Assembly: GCF_022539665.2 (NCBI RefSeq)
Contig: NC_081339.1
Coordinates: 3,038,017-3,102,016, forward strand
Direction: 5' to 3'
Length of the DNA: 64,000 nucleotides
From: Daphnia carinata
Lineage: Eukaryota > Arthropoda > Branchiopoda > Diplostraca > Daphniidae
Shown here: positions 12,701-24,276 of the stretch, in pieces
Numbering within the stretch: the first letter of the stretch is position 1
How the letters are laid out: each line of letters opens with the position of its first letter
Notes under the pieces: generated by a model
The model's input: the letters and a program-made list of their open reading frames with translations, nothing else
Told to the model about the DNA's origin: nothing
The model's database searches: none
Translations under genes and position numbers: made by a program

Positions 12701-15700
12701 GTCGGCAAGTTCGTCGAGAACGTCTGCATCAGTAAGTTATTTGAAATCCTCTAAGAAAACATTAAAAAAAAAGAGAGAGAGAAGCTTCTATATAATTCTC
12801 ACCATCTTGTACGGTCGGTTAAATCTTTGAACGCTCATCTTGGGCGGGCACGCTGCACATGCGTGAGTTACACCGGCGAGCAATGGGAAAAAAGAATAAA
12901 GAAACCCACAGCAGGGAGTTGGTTGACCCTTCGCAGTCATCCATGAATTACAAAACGGCCGGCGTGTTACAGTGGCCGGGCTAAAAGCGAGGAAAAAACA
13001 AAAATATTCGAATTGTCAGTATGGAACGAAAGCTTCCCAGCACTTGTGAAAAAATCTCATTTCAATTAAAAGAGTTAAAATGCTGGTGGGGGTTGATGCG
13101 CTTTGACGCAGATGGACCTTAAAGAAAAGATACCGTTAAAAACCAACTATTCATAGTTTTGCATGATGATGCGGTCTGTTGCGTCTCTGTTTTTCTTCGG
13201 CAAAATTACAAGCCCAACAAACGATTGTTTGTCGCGGTTACCGAGAATTCAAAACACTTGAAAAAAAATAATAATAAATTCCAGAAACCAAATAGAAAAC
13301 ATAACAAGTCAACAGGCCTGACGGTTCATCCGCGAAGTTCAATGAATTCCAGACGCTTTATTACAGCCGAAAACAAAAATGCTAGATGTTTCGCAATTTT
13401 TTTCACTTGTTTGTTCACAGTCTAAACTGTTTTGAAAGCTATTCAAATCCCTAAAATTTCAAGCGAAAGGAAGCAAAAAAAAAAAAAAAAAAAAAAAAGA
13501 CTGCGCAATTCGTAACTCATTTTCCCATGGTTTTTTTGGTCAAAATCCTGGACGGAAACAGCAAACGGAGGGAGAGAATCCCCTTGACAAGACAATAGTT
13601 ACACCATGCCAGGTTGTTATCTGCCTTAACGTGAGTTATGTCTTCTTCTTTTCCCGACTTCTTCGGGAAAGCCGCAATGATTTTTTTCGGTGGGAAGTGG
13701 TCAACCACCCACAAAAGGACACGGTCACAATGACGAAAACTCTTCTAATAATTGTCCTGGACAAGGTTGCTACTCATCCCCCCCCCCCCCCCAAATTTCT
13801 AGACCCATATGTTGAATCTAATTAGTTCACTTTCACATTGTATATCACTGTTTAGGGGCAACACGCAAGCTCGGCTAACTAGTGTCTTTTTTCTTTCTGG
13901 AAATGGTGGAACATTAGAATCAAACAAAGTTTTTTTTTATTCCCCTAAAGCGCTGGACAAAACGAGGGGGGGGGGATAAAAACGCCCATTAATGTCTATT
14001 CTATCCCGGGAGCCATAGCTTAGAAATACTGTGGGAATAAAAGTAAGAGAGCAGTGCGCCGCTCCAGGTGATTTAAAAGCAAACAAGGAAAAGGAAGGAC
14101 GGGGGGCATCAAAATAAAAGATTGCGCGTGAATGAGTGATGAAAGAAGTCTTTGTGCATACAAGGAAAAGACTAACGTACTATTTGAAAACATAGGTCCT
14201 GATGGACTTGGTGAACTTACTGGACAAGAGGTCGTCAGTGGTGGAGGTGCCGGCGGACCCATCAGCGGAAGTCTTACTGGAGGAAGTGGATCTGGAACAG
14301 GTGGCAGTCTTAATGTAGGCAGTGGAATTGGAGGTGGCACAACCGGCGGAAGTGGAAGCACTGGAACTGGAGGAAGTGGAAGCACTGGAACTGGAGGAAG
14401 TGGAAGCACTGGAACTGGAGGTAGTAACACTGGAGGAAGTGGAAACACTGGAACTGGAGGTAGTAACACTGGAGGAAGTGGAAACACTGGAACTGGTGGA
14501 AGCAGTGGAACTGGCGTCAGCACACCTCGTCCAACTCGTCCTACTCGACCAGGTCTCAACGTTGGATCAGGTATCACGGCGGGCAGTGGAACTACCGGCA
14601 CTGATGGCACAGATTTCACTGGAATCACCAGCGGTGGATCAGGCGGAATCAGCAGCGGAGGCACAGGCGATTTAACTACCGCCACCGAATCTGATATCAA
14701 CTGTGATCGTACTGGAACTTGTTACGATGGTAATCAATCCTCCTCTCTGTCCTATTATTTTTTAAATATTAAATATGTGCTAACATTTTTCTAGTTGGAG
14801 TCCATTGCCGTGATACCAAGATCGAGGTCCTGATTAAAACCAACAAGCCATTCAGCGGCCGTGTTTACGCCCTTGGCAGAAGCGAGACTTGCAACATCGA
14901 TGTTCAAAATAGCGATAGCTTCCGGCTGGATCTCTCCATGAACGGCGGCGATTGTAACACGCAATCCATGTCTGGCATGTTTACCAACACGATCGTCCTC
15001 CAGCACCACAGCGTTGTCATGACTAAAGGAGATAAAATCTACAAGATTAAGTGTACTTATGACATGTCGCCGCGTAACGTTTCCTTCGGAATGATGCCCA
15101 TCAGGTTATTTCGTTTGGCAACATTTGTTTTTGAATTCTCTTCTATCTAATCATATCATTTTTTACCTAAAAAAACAGAGATCCGGACATGATCAGCATT
15201 ACTTCAGCTCCTGCTGCACCTCCTCCACGTATACGTATCTTGGATCCCAGCGGTGGAGATGTCGAGACTGTTCGTATTGGAGACCGACTCATTTTCCGCA
15301 TCGAAATCCCCGGCAACAGTAAATATCTACATTTTGCGCAAATTTGCAACATCAATTTGAATGAATTGATTATTCAAAATTACTTTACTATTATTTACAG
15401 CTCCCTACGGTATTTTCGCCCGCAGCTGTCTTGCTATGGCCAAAGACTCTAGAAGCACCTTCCAGATCATCGATGATGATGGGTACGACCTAGAAAAATG
15501 AATTTAAATCATTAAATACTAATTCCATTGTTTGAGTAGTTGCCCAACGGACCCCTCCATCTTCCCTCGCTTCGTGCCCGACGGTACAGCTTTGCAGAGC
15601 ACCTACGAGGCTTTCCGCTTCACTGAGAGCTACGGAGTCATCTTCCAATGTAACGTTCGCTATTGTCTCGGACCTTGCGAACCGGTAAGATCAAGCCAAT

Positions 15701-16170
15701 TAAATTGAAACGGAGAAAGTGAACTAAAAATATTCAATAGGCTAACTGCCAATGGGGAAGAGATACCATGGAATCATGGGGACGTAAACGTCGTAACGCC
15801 GAGACACCAGAAAAGACCGAAGAGGACATGACATTGTCGCAGGAAATCCTCGTCTTGGACTTTGGAGATGATGAAACCAAATTCAGCAACAGACAGACAG
15901 CTTCGTTGCCTGCCAACTTCCCTAACAACAGTGAGAAATAGCTAAAATTACTGGAAAATTATGACAGCATTATCATTTTTAATTCATTTTAAAAAAATAG
16001 GTACTTACACTGTCCACGAAGAAACAGTTACCGTATACAACAGCACTTGCCCAACCAAAACATCCGTCCTCGCGCTGGCTGTTACCTGTGCTCTCCTGTT
16101 GTTGATGTACATCTGTACGGTTTTCTACTTCCTCATGCGTCGCTGGTTGGGGCCCGACAAGAGGGTCTAA
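9731..16170 (+). CDS. PAN/apple and ZP domain transmembrane protein (apical extracellular matrix)
   Basis: Fourteen coding exons: 9731-9800, 10197-10329, 10480-10616, 11778-11899, 11964-12108, 12175-12287, 12506-12731, 14196-14729, 14795-15104, 15179-15318, 15401-15482, 15540-15684, 15741-15930, 16001-16170. All phases agree and give 838 residues. A signal peptide (1-23) is followed by three cysteine-bearing PAN-like modules (about 25-113, 114-202, 203-315), a Gly/Ser/Thr linker (316-485) and a ZP domain (about 487-730). A furin site RKRR (734-737), a membrane helix (about 804-827) and a short basic tail close the protein. Known ZP proteins polymerise after furin release and link epithelial apical membrane to cuticle. 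PAN+ZP layout is that of the insect NompA/Trynity/Neyo group; I cannot say which member this is. The start ATG follows the acceptor by six bases. The gene converges on Rrp4. Confidence 0.92.
14351..14500 (+). repeat. in-frame minisatellite in the Gly/Ser/Thr linker
   Basis: Three 24-bp units (14351-14374, 14375-14398, 14399-14422) are followed by two 39-bp units (14423-14461, 14462-14500). They encode SGSTGTGG-type octads and a longer SNTGGSGN-type unit. All lengths are multiples of three, so the array can grow or shrink without breaking the frame. It forms the flexible linker between the PAN modules and the ZP domain. Confidence 0.85.
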
Positions 16171-16703
16171 ATTACTAGCCCATCCTACAAAAGAATTAAT
16201 CCTATCTGAAAGCAGACATTCCAAACGTGAGGTCTTTTTTTTCCTTCAACACAATCGTTATCCATTATGCCGTCATAACGAAATTTTTTTTATGTCCATT
16301 CTTTTTTTTTTTATCATTCGCTTGACTTTTTACGACAGTGCTTCACGTGAATTCTGGTTACCTTTTTTTTTATGCTGGACCTAGGGAACTGGTCCGTCAG
16401 TAATTTATTATCCTATTTAACCATTTAGGTGTTTCAAAAACCAGCCCAGGGCATTTTGTCGAGGGGTGCTTATGGCAGGTCCCCTGGTTTCTCTAGCACT
16501 TGTTTTGTAAATATGTTTGTTTTGGGGGGACGTCTGCAAAATTTTTAATATTCTTGGGAAACCGGGTGTAGTTGGAAAACCAAAAAACCGCTTGAGTTCT
16601 GGAGTGTTTCTTATTCCTTAATGTTATTTTTTCTCCCCAGAAAAAGACTTTGTCAACAGTTTAAATAAACTGAATCACCAATGTTTAATCTGAAATCATA
16701 CAA
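16171..16703. other. shared 3' region between convergent genes
   Basis: Tail-to-tail interval of the PAN/ZP gene (plus) and Rrp4 (minus). A canonical AATAAA at 16664-16669 on the plus strand could end the PAN/ZP transcript just before the Rrp4 stop codon. I found no exact AATAAA for Rrp4 on the minus strand here, so its 3' end is uncertain. No other feature seen. Confidence 0.6.
16664..16669 (+). promoter_or_regulatory. polyadenylation signal AATAAA (PAN/ZP gene)
   Basis: Canonical hexamer about 495 bases after the stop codon. It is the first exact AATAAA I saw on this strand in the interval. Confidence 0.45.
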
Positions 16704-17883
16704 TTATTCTTTTTCCATTTCAAACTGTTTCCGAACCATCATAGCAATTTCTGTTATTTTGTCGGGTAGAAGGAGATCTTTGATCTAGTTTTGAAAATTC
16801 AAGATTTAAACAAACAGTTTAGATGATGATGACTTTACATTTTAAGCTAGTACCTCAAACCCAGCATTTATGGAGGCGTCGTAAGCGTGCATAATGCTAG
16901 TATCGTAGATCATCATCTTGCACTGCGCCAAAGCTGTTACGCAATTTCTTAAGCGGCTTATGGCTTGTCGGTCGGCGTGTGGTACTGTCTGCAAAAACAC
17001 AATTATTGCTGTGGACAATTAAATTGATATTTCCTAGTACATACCTCCAGATTTTGAACGAATCCACCAGCAGCATCTTCATGGAGCGTAGGGCAGATCC
17101 AAACGAACCCGTTATTGCCCATGATTATGCTTGCGCCACAAGGTAAGTTGTGGAAATGTGTTTTCTGCCGCCGTATTAGTGATGGGCTCACTTTTACCAA
17201 ACATCCTTGAGAAAGCTATAATGGAAATAGACGAAAAGTTATTTCATATTTACTAACCTACTACTAAATTTGATTACCTTTCCATATTTCATACTTCTTG
17301 TGTGCAAAGAAAGTGCTCCATCATTAAAGATATTTTGAACCTCTGCACTGACTAAATCACCTTCTTTTAAATACTGCCTCATTGATAATTCATCTTCTGC
17401 TGATCTTCTTCTCTAAACATCTTTTTATTTTTATTTGTAATTGTTATGAATCAAAATCTTTTGATACCAGTTCACCACCAGGCAAGTTGACAGACTGAAG
17501 TAAAAGCACAGAATCTAATCTTGCATTAGTGTCCAGCTTCCATCGTTTTTGTGAAACTTCGGTAATCCTTCCAATAACCACATCTCCTATCTCTCCATGG
17601 TATCGAGACTTTAATGGCCTCACTGAAATGAGCTGGTTAACTCTCTCAACTACGCCAGCAACACTGGCATATAGGCAATCATCTTGCATGTATGTACCAT
17701 GCCCTCTTTACAAAACATTGTATAAGTTAGCTAAGAATAAATGTGTGTTGAATAAGCCTTTTACCTCATGAACCCAGTTTCTTTCGTGATCAAGGAGCCA
17801 GGCGTGACGAGATGTTTGGGCTCAGCAGAATCGGCAACGATATCAAAGAGTGGCACTTCTGATGCCAATCGTATGTCTACCAT
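16704..17883 (-). CDS. Rrp4: exosome complex component RRP4 (EXOSC2)
   Basis: Six exons on the minus strand: 17883-17765, 17705-17468, 17412-17278, 17215-17045, 16988-16854, 16784-16704. They join in phase to 292 residues, essentially the family length (human 293). Rrp4 is one of three S1/KH cap subunits of the RNA exosome, which degrades and trims RNA 3' to 5' in nucleus and cytoplasm. Family signatures are clear: the GRITEVSQKRWKLDTN stretch that opens the S1 domain (about 84-99), NLPGGEL (113-119), RRQKTHFHNLPCGAS (179-193), the KH loop GNNG (197-200) and the C-terminal ISRLRN helix. An N-terminal domain precedes S1. The start ATG at 17883 gives an MVDIRLAS N-terminus. It is transcribed divergently from PGS1. 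Confidence 0.96.
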
Positions 17884-18221
17884 TTTATACCCCTTTCAAA
17901 TTATGCTACTTTTAAAATCTTAAAGAAAAACATCCCCTAGTGTATTAACTTTTGTATCTTCACGTGGTGTGGACGTCTGCTACGTTGCCCATAGCATTGC
18001 GAACCTTTCATTATATTTATTTAAATAAGTTGAAAGAAATATTGTTTTGGGAAAACAAGTTGATACAATAAGTATTTGAGAATGCTCTGTTTAATTGTAA
18101 ATAACAAATTGAGTTGAATGCCAAATCGAATTAAAAATTTGGCTGAATTGATTTAATAATTTGCTCACCAGATGTCTGTTTGTTTATTTTTGTATAACGA
18201 TTCATTCGCTTATTCATGTAA
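17884..18221. promoter_or_regulatory. divergent promoter region between Rrp4 and PGS1
   Basis: The start codons of two housekeeping genes lie 338 bp apart in head-to-head orientation, leaving room only for 5' UTRs and a shared promoter. I see no obvious TATA box at a suitable position. The sequence is AT-rich. Confidence 0.5.
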
Positions 18222-19994
18222 ATGTCACTTATTTGCCAAAAAGCAATATGCAGGATTTTCTCGACAACATGCGTTGCTGGGCAAGATCGTCTTTATATCC
18301 TTCGCGCGATTGCCCGCAAAGGTTGGCAACGCAACCTTGTCCCACGTTCAGCTCTTCATCTACCCCGTCCCGAAATGGAGGACGGCGGTGATGATCTGCA
18401 GAAAACGGAACTGTTAAGGACACTCGAAAATTTCAAATGGCTCGGGAACAAGGCTCCCTGCTTCCCTGTGAATGGAAATAAGGTTTGTTTTTATTTATTT
18501 CTTATTTAAAACACTGCTCTTAGAACATTTGTTGTGCTTTTAGACCTATGTTTTGTCAGGTCCAGATGATTTCTACAAAACACTTATTGGAAAAACTAGT
18601 CAAGCAAAGCGGAGAATCACATTAGCATCTCTGTACCTTGGAACAGGTCATCATGAAAATGAGCTTGTCAAAACAATTGAAAGTACCTTGAAAAGGAACC
18701 CTGATTCTAATGTTAAAGTTCGTGTGTTATTGGATGCCACAAGAGGATCCAGGGGGGCTAAACAAAATTCTCGCACTATGCTCCTGCCACTACTGCAATC
18801 ATACAGCCAACAGTGTTCAGTCCATTTTTATCATACCCCAGCACTGAGAGGACTACTAAAGAAAATCCTTCCAGAGAGGTGGAATGAAGTTGTAGGTCTG
18901 CAACACATGAAGATCTATATCTTTGATGATTCTCTACTTATTAGTGGCGCGAACTTAAGCCACGATTACTTCACGAATCGTCAAGATCGATACCTCGTTG
19001 TAGAAGAATCTAAAGAATTGGTGGATTTCTTTGACCAGCTTGTAGAAACTGTTTGTCAATTTTCCTTCCAAATGAACGAAAACAACCAGCTCAACTTGAA
19101 TTCAGATTTCCCTCATCACCCATGTGATTCCAATCAGCATGAATTTACACAAGAAGCAAAACAGAGAATTGAGAACTTATTTGAAAAGCAACTGAAAGCG
19201 TCCTCCTCGGTATTGCAATGGCCGAATCCCTACTCATATGACACCTGGATCTTTCCCTTTGTCCAAATGGGACAATTAAACATTTATATGGATAACATCT
19301 TAACTCGCGAGATCCTGGAAAAGGTGCCAAAGAATGCCGAATTATGTTTAGCTACCGGCTACTTTAACCTTACTCAGGACTACATGGAGAGTTTGCTGGA
19401 ACACTCTTCGCCAAATATTCATATTTTAATGGCACATCCGCTGGTAACCTTATTTTTAATGATTCCTGCAAAATTTGTGCATTTACTTTAACATTTTCAA
19501 TAGGCCAATGGATTTTTCGGTGCCAAAGGCTTTGCAGGCGGAATCCCATCGGGTTATACGTTACTGGCCTACCAATTTTATCGGCGTGTAGTAGATAAAG
19601 CGCTGGAAGCTCGTATCCGATTGTGGGAATATCAACGGCAAAACTGGACTTTTCACGCCAAGGGCCTATGGATCTCTTTCGGTCGAGAAGATCCTCGACC
19701 ATCTTTTACTCTAGTAGGATCTCCCAATTTTGGTAAGAAAGTCTTTTGCATCACATCAAACGCAAATGACTACGAGTTCTTCTTTTTGTAGGATATCGTT
19801 CCGTTTACCGAGACTTGGAAACGCAGCTGGCAGTGGTGACCATCAACTCTAGCCTTCGCGATCAGCTACATCAAGAGCGAAAAAATCTTTATCAACAAGC
19901 GGAGCTAGTCAGTGCCACCACTTTCGATCAGCCAGAAAGAAAGATACCTCTTTGGGTTCGCGTCGTCATTAAAGTGTTTCGTCGATTCTTTTAG
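18222..19994 (+). CDS. PGS1: CDP-diacylglycerol-glycerol-3-phosphate 3-phosphatidyltransferase, mitochondrial
   Basis: Four exons (18222-18482, 18544-19443, 19504-19732, 19792-19994) join to 530 residues. The enzyme makes phosphatidylglycerophosphate from CDP-diacylglycerol and glycerol-3-phosphate in mitochondria, the committed step to phosphatidylglycerol and cardiolipin. The first about 50 residues are basic and lack acidic residues until late, as in a mitochondrial presequence. Two phospholipase D-type HKD sites are present: H208-K210-D215 in QHMKIYIFDD, followed by SGANLS, and H438-K440 in FHAKGLW, followed by GSPNFGYRS. Other family marks are ASLYLGTG, RGSRG, FTNRQDRY and TTFDQP near the C-terminus. 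The second HKD lacks the distal Asp, as I recall for this family. Head-to-head with Rrp4. Confidence 0.96.
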
Positions 19995-20115
19995 TCGAGA
20001 AACAACAACAACGTAATTCTAATATGTTGTTGTGTTGCACTCTGCACCGGTTGATCCTTGTGCCACCATATCCAAGTTTTGGCCTTTCTATGCAATATGA
20101 TCAAGGGAAAATAGA

Positions 20116-20121
20116 AATAAA
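20116..20121 (+). promoter_or_regulatory. polyadenylation signal AATAAA (PGS1)
   Basis: Canonical hexamer about 120 bases after the PGS1 stop codon. Confidence 0.6.
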
Positions 20122-20810
20122 ATTGTATTTACATGTACCGTGTGCTGAATTGCAATATTGCATTACATTACACTAATATTAGTGGACTAGATTAGATTCA
20201 TTACATCCGCATTCGTGTTATGAATGCTTGTGCACTTAGTTCAAGGGGAAATGCTTGAGTGAACCCTTGTGTGGTGAGGGATCTAAGCGACAAAGGCTGT
20301 CATAATCATTAGAGAAGTTACAAAACGTACTCTCTAACTGACTAAGACCATTGCCAACAGTTCAAATTACACAATCCGTTAAGGTCAGAAGCCAGAAGGG
20401 AAAAAAACAGGGTATCATGTTTGGACCGAGTGGCACCGGTCACGTAAAACTAATAACGACACAAGGAAACGGCTGAATGTTGCTTTCTAAGAAATTGTAA
20501 AGCTAGACTCGAAAAAGGAAATGCCAACAACAACATCCATATACCGTTACGTGAGCTGAATTTACAAAATAATGCTAACGTAGTTACTCGGTTTGACTTA
20601 CGTCTTCTTTGACCCAGGAAGGCTCATTTAAACTAACACTCGCACCCAAATAAATTCAAAAAGGTTGCAAAATTTAATTGTACAGTGGCATATTGAAGCT
20701 GTGTCCTATTTGAAGAAGGCAAACTCCCCCATGCCACAGTGAATCAATCTTCCAGTTCTTGACGACTACCGATTACTCATTAGAAGTAACGCTAGTGCTT
20801 TTGATAGAAC

Positions 20811-20886
20811 TGGACAACCCGAGGTTTGAACTCGGGAACTCATTGTAACGTATCACGAGTCCGCAGCGCTAACCGATATACCAACA
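20811..20886 (-). repeat. tRNA-like pol III element (tRNA pseudogene or tRNA-derived SINE head)
   Basis: On the minus strand the sequence has a D-arm-like GGTTAGCGC, an anticodon-loop-like CTCGTGA (would read CGT, Thr) and a perfect T arm CCGAG-TTCAAAC-CTCGG containing a B box. The anticodon stem has a mismatch and no matching 5' acceptor strand exists for the 3' end. It is therefore not an intact tRNA gene. A SINE head or decayed tRNA copy fits best. Confidence 0.45.
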
Positions 20887-21859
20887 GCCTACACGTCATT
20901 CTTAACAAGCAAGGGCTAGGGTTGCGCAGACCTTTTTTCAAACACCAACTTTCCTTTTTAAGCTTAAAAAATATTTCCAAGCTGACTTTTATATAGAAAA
21001 AAATCGTGGTCCTATCGAAAATGAATGGTTTTGCGATTTGTAACGGTGGTTTCTGAGAAATAACAAATACAACTCGTGCAAAATGTGGCAAAAATCGTTG
21101 AAAATTTGTGAATCTCGTTCACATAATTTTGACTAAGATTTTGGCTACACTAGGGCCATACTAATATTACATTTGCTTTAACTTGATTGTAGTAGGAGGC
21201 AAAAAATCCTTTAGGACTAAAAATTAAAGGCTAGTAAGCGAACAATAAAAAAAATTCGGCACATTACTTGAGCTTTGGTTGTCCAGCAGGAATTCGTTGG
21301 AGACACACAGAGGCAGAAATCGAACTACTCCGGCGCAATAAAAACCATTTATAGCTCAAGCTATCCGTGAACAATTCAAGGTGGAGTGATGTAACAAAAA
21401 AAAAAGGATGCGGCCATCATGGATTTTTGGTTCCTCCTCCCCCTTCTCTTAATTACACTGACAACATCCCTACCTAGAATTCTCAGAACTGTCGAAATGA
21501 AAAAAAGGTTCAAACCAAAGCAAAATGCCGATGGGGTCGAAACATATATCTACCACAAGTCCCCCGCAACCGCTATGATTCTTTATTCATTAGCTCCAAT
21601 GTTTCATTTAATCACACAGGCATGAAGTTTACGTTACCTCATGAGACCGTACCAACATTAATAGTTTTAAAAACCCCAGCGAAGTTAAAACTGATGTAGG
21701 AATAATAAATGCCAAACTTTTTAACGCTTATAAAAACAAAGATAATTTGGCTAGCTGACAACCTTTATATACTTACAAAGACTTAAAAACAGATGCTGTT
21801 AAAACACAAATGCGCTCAATCGACTAGGAACTGTAATCTCTATGTTTATACCAACGAAG

Positions 21860-22360
21860 TTATGAATCGTCAATGGTGCAAGACATGGACCTGCAAGTGG
21901 GTGGTTGTTCCGGATAGCTGACTTGGATGTAGGTGTGCACAGCTTTCGTTTTCTCGTCGGTAATCCAGTTGACGGTGACGATGGTTCCAGGAAAGTTGTA
22001 CGAATACGATCCCTTGGCAGCCACTCCGATATCTTCAGGTTTGGTACCGAATTTCTTCACTTTCCCATTGTCGTAATCTTCGGTTCCATCGGCCATGTCG
22101 AAACTACTTAACCAAGTTAGCCACACAATTTCGTATCTAAAAACTTTAAAAATATGTAACTTACTCATACACATCATTGTCATCTACGTTGATTTCGTTG
22201 GTTGATGAGGTTATGGCAATGTCTTCCTTGTCGTTGGTGGGTGCTGCAACAACCACAGCGAAGAGGGCCACAACAATCGTCTAGAAATAAATAAAATTTT
22301 GAATTAAATTCAAAATAAAAAACGAAAAATAAGAACTTCTGATAGACGTACGATTCGCAT
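21860..22360 (-). CDS. RR-1-like cuticle protein with divergent C-terminus
   Basis: Three exons on the minus strand (22360-22352, 22280-22165, 22106-21860) join to 123 residues. MRI plus TIVVALFAVVVAA forms the signal peptide, split by intron 1. The mature part has the Rebers-Riddiford features YDSFDMADGT, KPEDIG, KGSYSYNFPG and VTVNWITDE, expected to bind chitin in soft cuticle. It is paralogous to the next gene (same length and intron positions), but the usual GFQ..GDHLPTPPP ending is replaced by an unrelated tail with two cysteines. A TATA box lies at 22438-22445 (minus). It could be a functional divergent copy or one shifted out of frame after VNW. Confidence 0.8.
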
Positions 22361-22437
22361 CTTCAAGATTTGAAAGGCTCTGGTCTACTGGAGAAAAACA
22401 AAAGATGATCTTCCTGTTGGCTTTCTGTTTATATACG

Positions 22438-22445
22438 ATTCACGC
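22438..22445 (-). promoter_or_regulatory. TATA box of cuticle gene 1
   Basis: TATATAAA on the minus strand, about 80 bases before the start codon. The position suits a short 5' UTR typical of cuticle genes. Confidence 0.6.
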
Positions 22446-23779
22446 ACACCTGGGCTGACTAACGGTTATGCAAAAATCTGTGGTGACCTTTACATCAAAG
22501 ACTCTTTCACCGGGGTAACAGTCAGATACAGAAGAGAGAAAGGAGAACAACTGCCGGGGTTCTAATAGCTTAAAAAAACATCAAGGTCTGCGACAGGATT
22601 TTTATTGCAAAATAATCCGGCTCATTCAGGGTCATTTCGTTCGTCTATCGCGTATTGTTTTGTGGCTATCGGAATGCACGAAAGCCCAACCTTTACTCGT
22701 GTCTGATGAGCAAAAATCGTCCAGGTTTGCCTATGCTTTCGATTGATATTGTCAAGGTGTTGAACAAGGCAATACGAGAAAGTGGGATTCAAGGATGTAC
22801 AGGTGGATGAATGCTGACGTTTTGGAAGGTAGCAATTTGCGTGCATCACTTTGTTCCCTTTTAAGGTATAATGAGTGTGCGCGATCTTTGGCCTTTTATT
22901 TCTTTAGCTTACCATTTTAATAAAAATGGAAATTACAGTGGCACAAGGTGTACCGTATGAGTGAATCTTCGCAAAACTTTCCAGGTTATGAAAGATTCAC
23001 ATGCCAACAACAATTTCCTTGGCCGAGTTACGTAAACATATCAATGTTTAAAATAGGGCTGGGTGTCTGATCTAATTAAAATAAAAGAAAAATATTATTT
23101 GAGCAATAAAGTTATAGAACAGTTGAACAAACTAACAAATCGGTTTGTTGCTGTTCCGCACAGGCTTTTACTGGAGACAATGTGCACACGTCTAGCCATT
23201 TTATACTCAACTTTCAAAATCAATTGTGAAAGTAAAAGTACACAATAATTCTATCGAAAGGGGAAAACAATGTGGATATACCTGAAATTCACGAGATATC
23301 CTAATGGCGTTTCATCCCCTCCACAGCTGAATATGTTTGCATCACACACTGGGGCGACTAACGTAGTGATAACAGAATGAATTGTCGTTGGAGACTATGA
23401 GTCTCGAGGCAGGGGTAGAAATGATCATTTCGAATTTCTGTTCCACCACTCTAATATTGCACTTGCAGACAATCTGCAAGGCCACACGTGTGGAGGATAA
23501 GTGAGCACTTTTTTCAGGAAGGGCAAGGTCACCTTTGCTTTCGTAAATTCAGTTCCAATAAACTTTTATCGTGGAACAACCCACTGCTGATTGTGAGGAA
23601 ATGAGCCAAATACAACTTTCGAATAAGATTTAAATGTATTATTTTTTGCTCAAAGACGACACGCAGTAGCTTTCATATGATACAGCCCAACCCTGAATGC
23701 AAGCTTTCTATGTACACTGGAACAGTGCTTTGGAAAAAATTATTTACAAAATACAAACCAAGAGGTTATCCAAAGTCGA
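22446..23779. other. intergenic region between the cuticle genes
   Basis: About 1.3 kb of AT-rich sequence. I see no coding exon, RNA gene or repeat I can support. Confidence 0.5.
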
Positions 23780-24276
23780 TTACAGAGCTCCAGCAGCTTT
23801 CAAATCAGCCAAGAGTTTGACGACATGCTCGGGCATCGGTGGAGGAGTTGGTAGATGATCACCTGTAGCCTGGAATCCCTTCTCATCGGCTACCCAATTA
23901 ACAGTGATAACAACACCATCAGGGGATGTGTAGGAGTAGGATCCCCTAGACACGGTTCCAATATCTTCAGGTTTCGGACCAACTTGTTTCTGGCTGCCAC
24001 TTTCTTCAACTTTAGTTCCATCAGCTGTCTCAAAGCTATCATACACGTTTAGTTAATAAAACAATAAAGAATAGAGCAAGATTTAAATTAACTTACGCAT
24101 AAGTGTAACTTCCATCTGCGTTCGTTTCGCTGTTGGATGAGACGATGGCCACTGGCTCCTGTTGAGCGGCAACGAGAGCCACGAGGATCGCCATAATAAT
24201 TGCCTTTAAATGTGCAAAGGAGATGATTAAAACGTAATAAAGCTAAAAAAATACTTAAGCAACTTACGATTTTCAT
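23780..24276 (-). CDS. RR-1 cuticle protein
   Basis: Three exons (24276-24268, 24203-24097, 24035-23780) join to 123 residues. The signal peptide MKI/AIIMAILVALVAA is interrupted by intron 1 after three codons, the usual design of arthropod cuticle genes. The mature protein carries a full RR-1 consensus: YAFETADGT, KPEDIG, RGSYSYTSPDG, VNWVADEKGFQ and GDHLPTPPPMPEHV. That domain binds chitin in flexible cuticle. Paralogue of the gene at 21860-22360 in the same orientation, about 1.4 kb apart. TATA box at about 24351-24360. Confidence 0.95.

Larger units (their letters stand above)
19995..21859. other. intergenic region
   Basis: Holds the PGS1 3' UTR, then about 1.7 kb without a supportable protein gene. 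The only structured item is the tRNA-like element at 20811-20886. A 68-codon open frame at 21419 starts with a hydrophobic stretch but has no other support. Confidence 0.5.

Noticed and set aside
21419-21625. 68-codon frame with a hydrophobic N-terminus (MDFWFLLPLLL)
   Set aside because: Looks like a signal peptide, but there is no family, no splice structure and no clear promoter. Too short to support alone.
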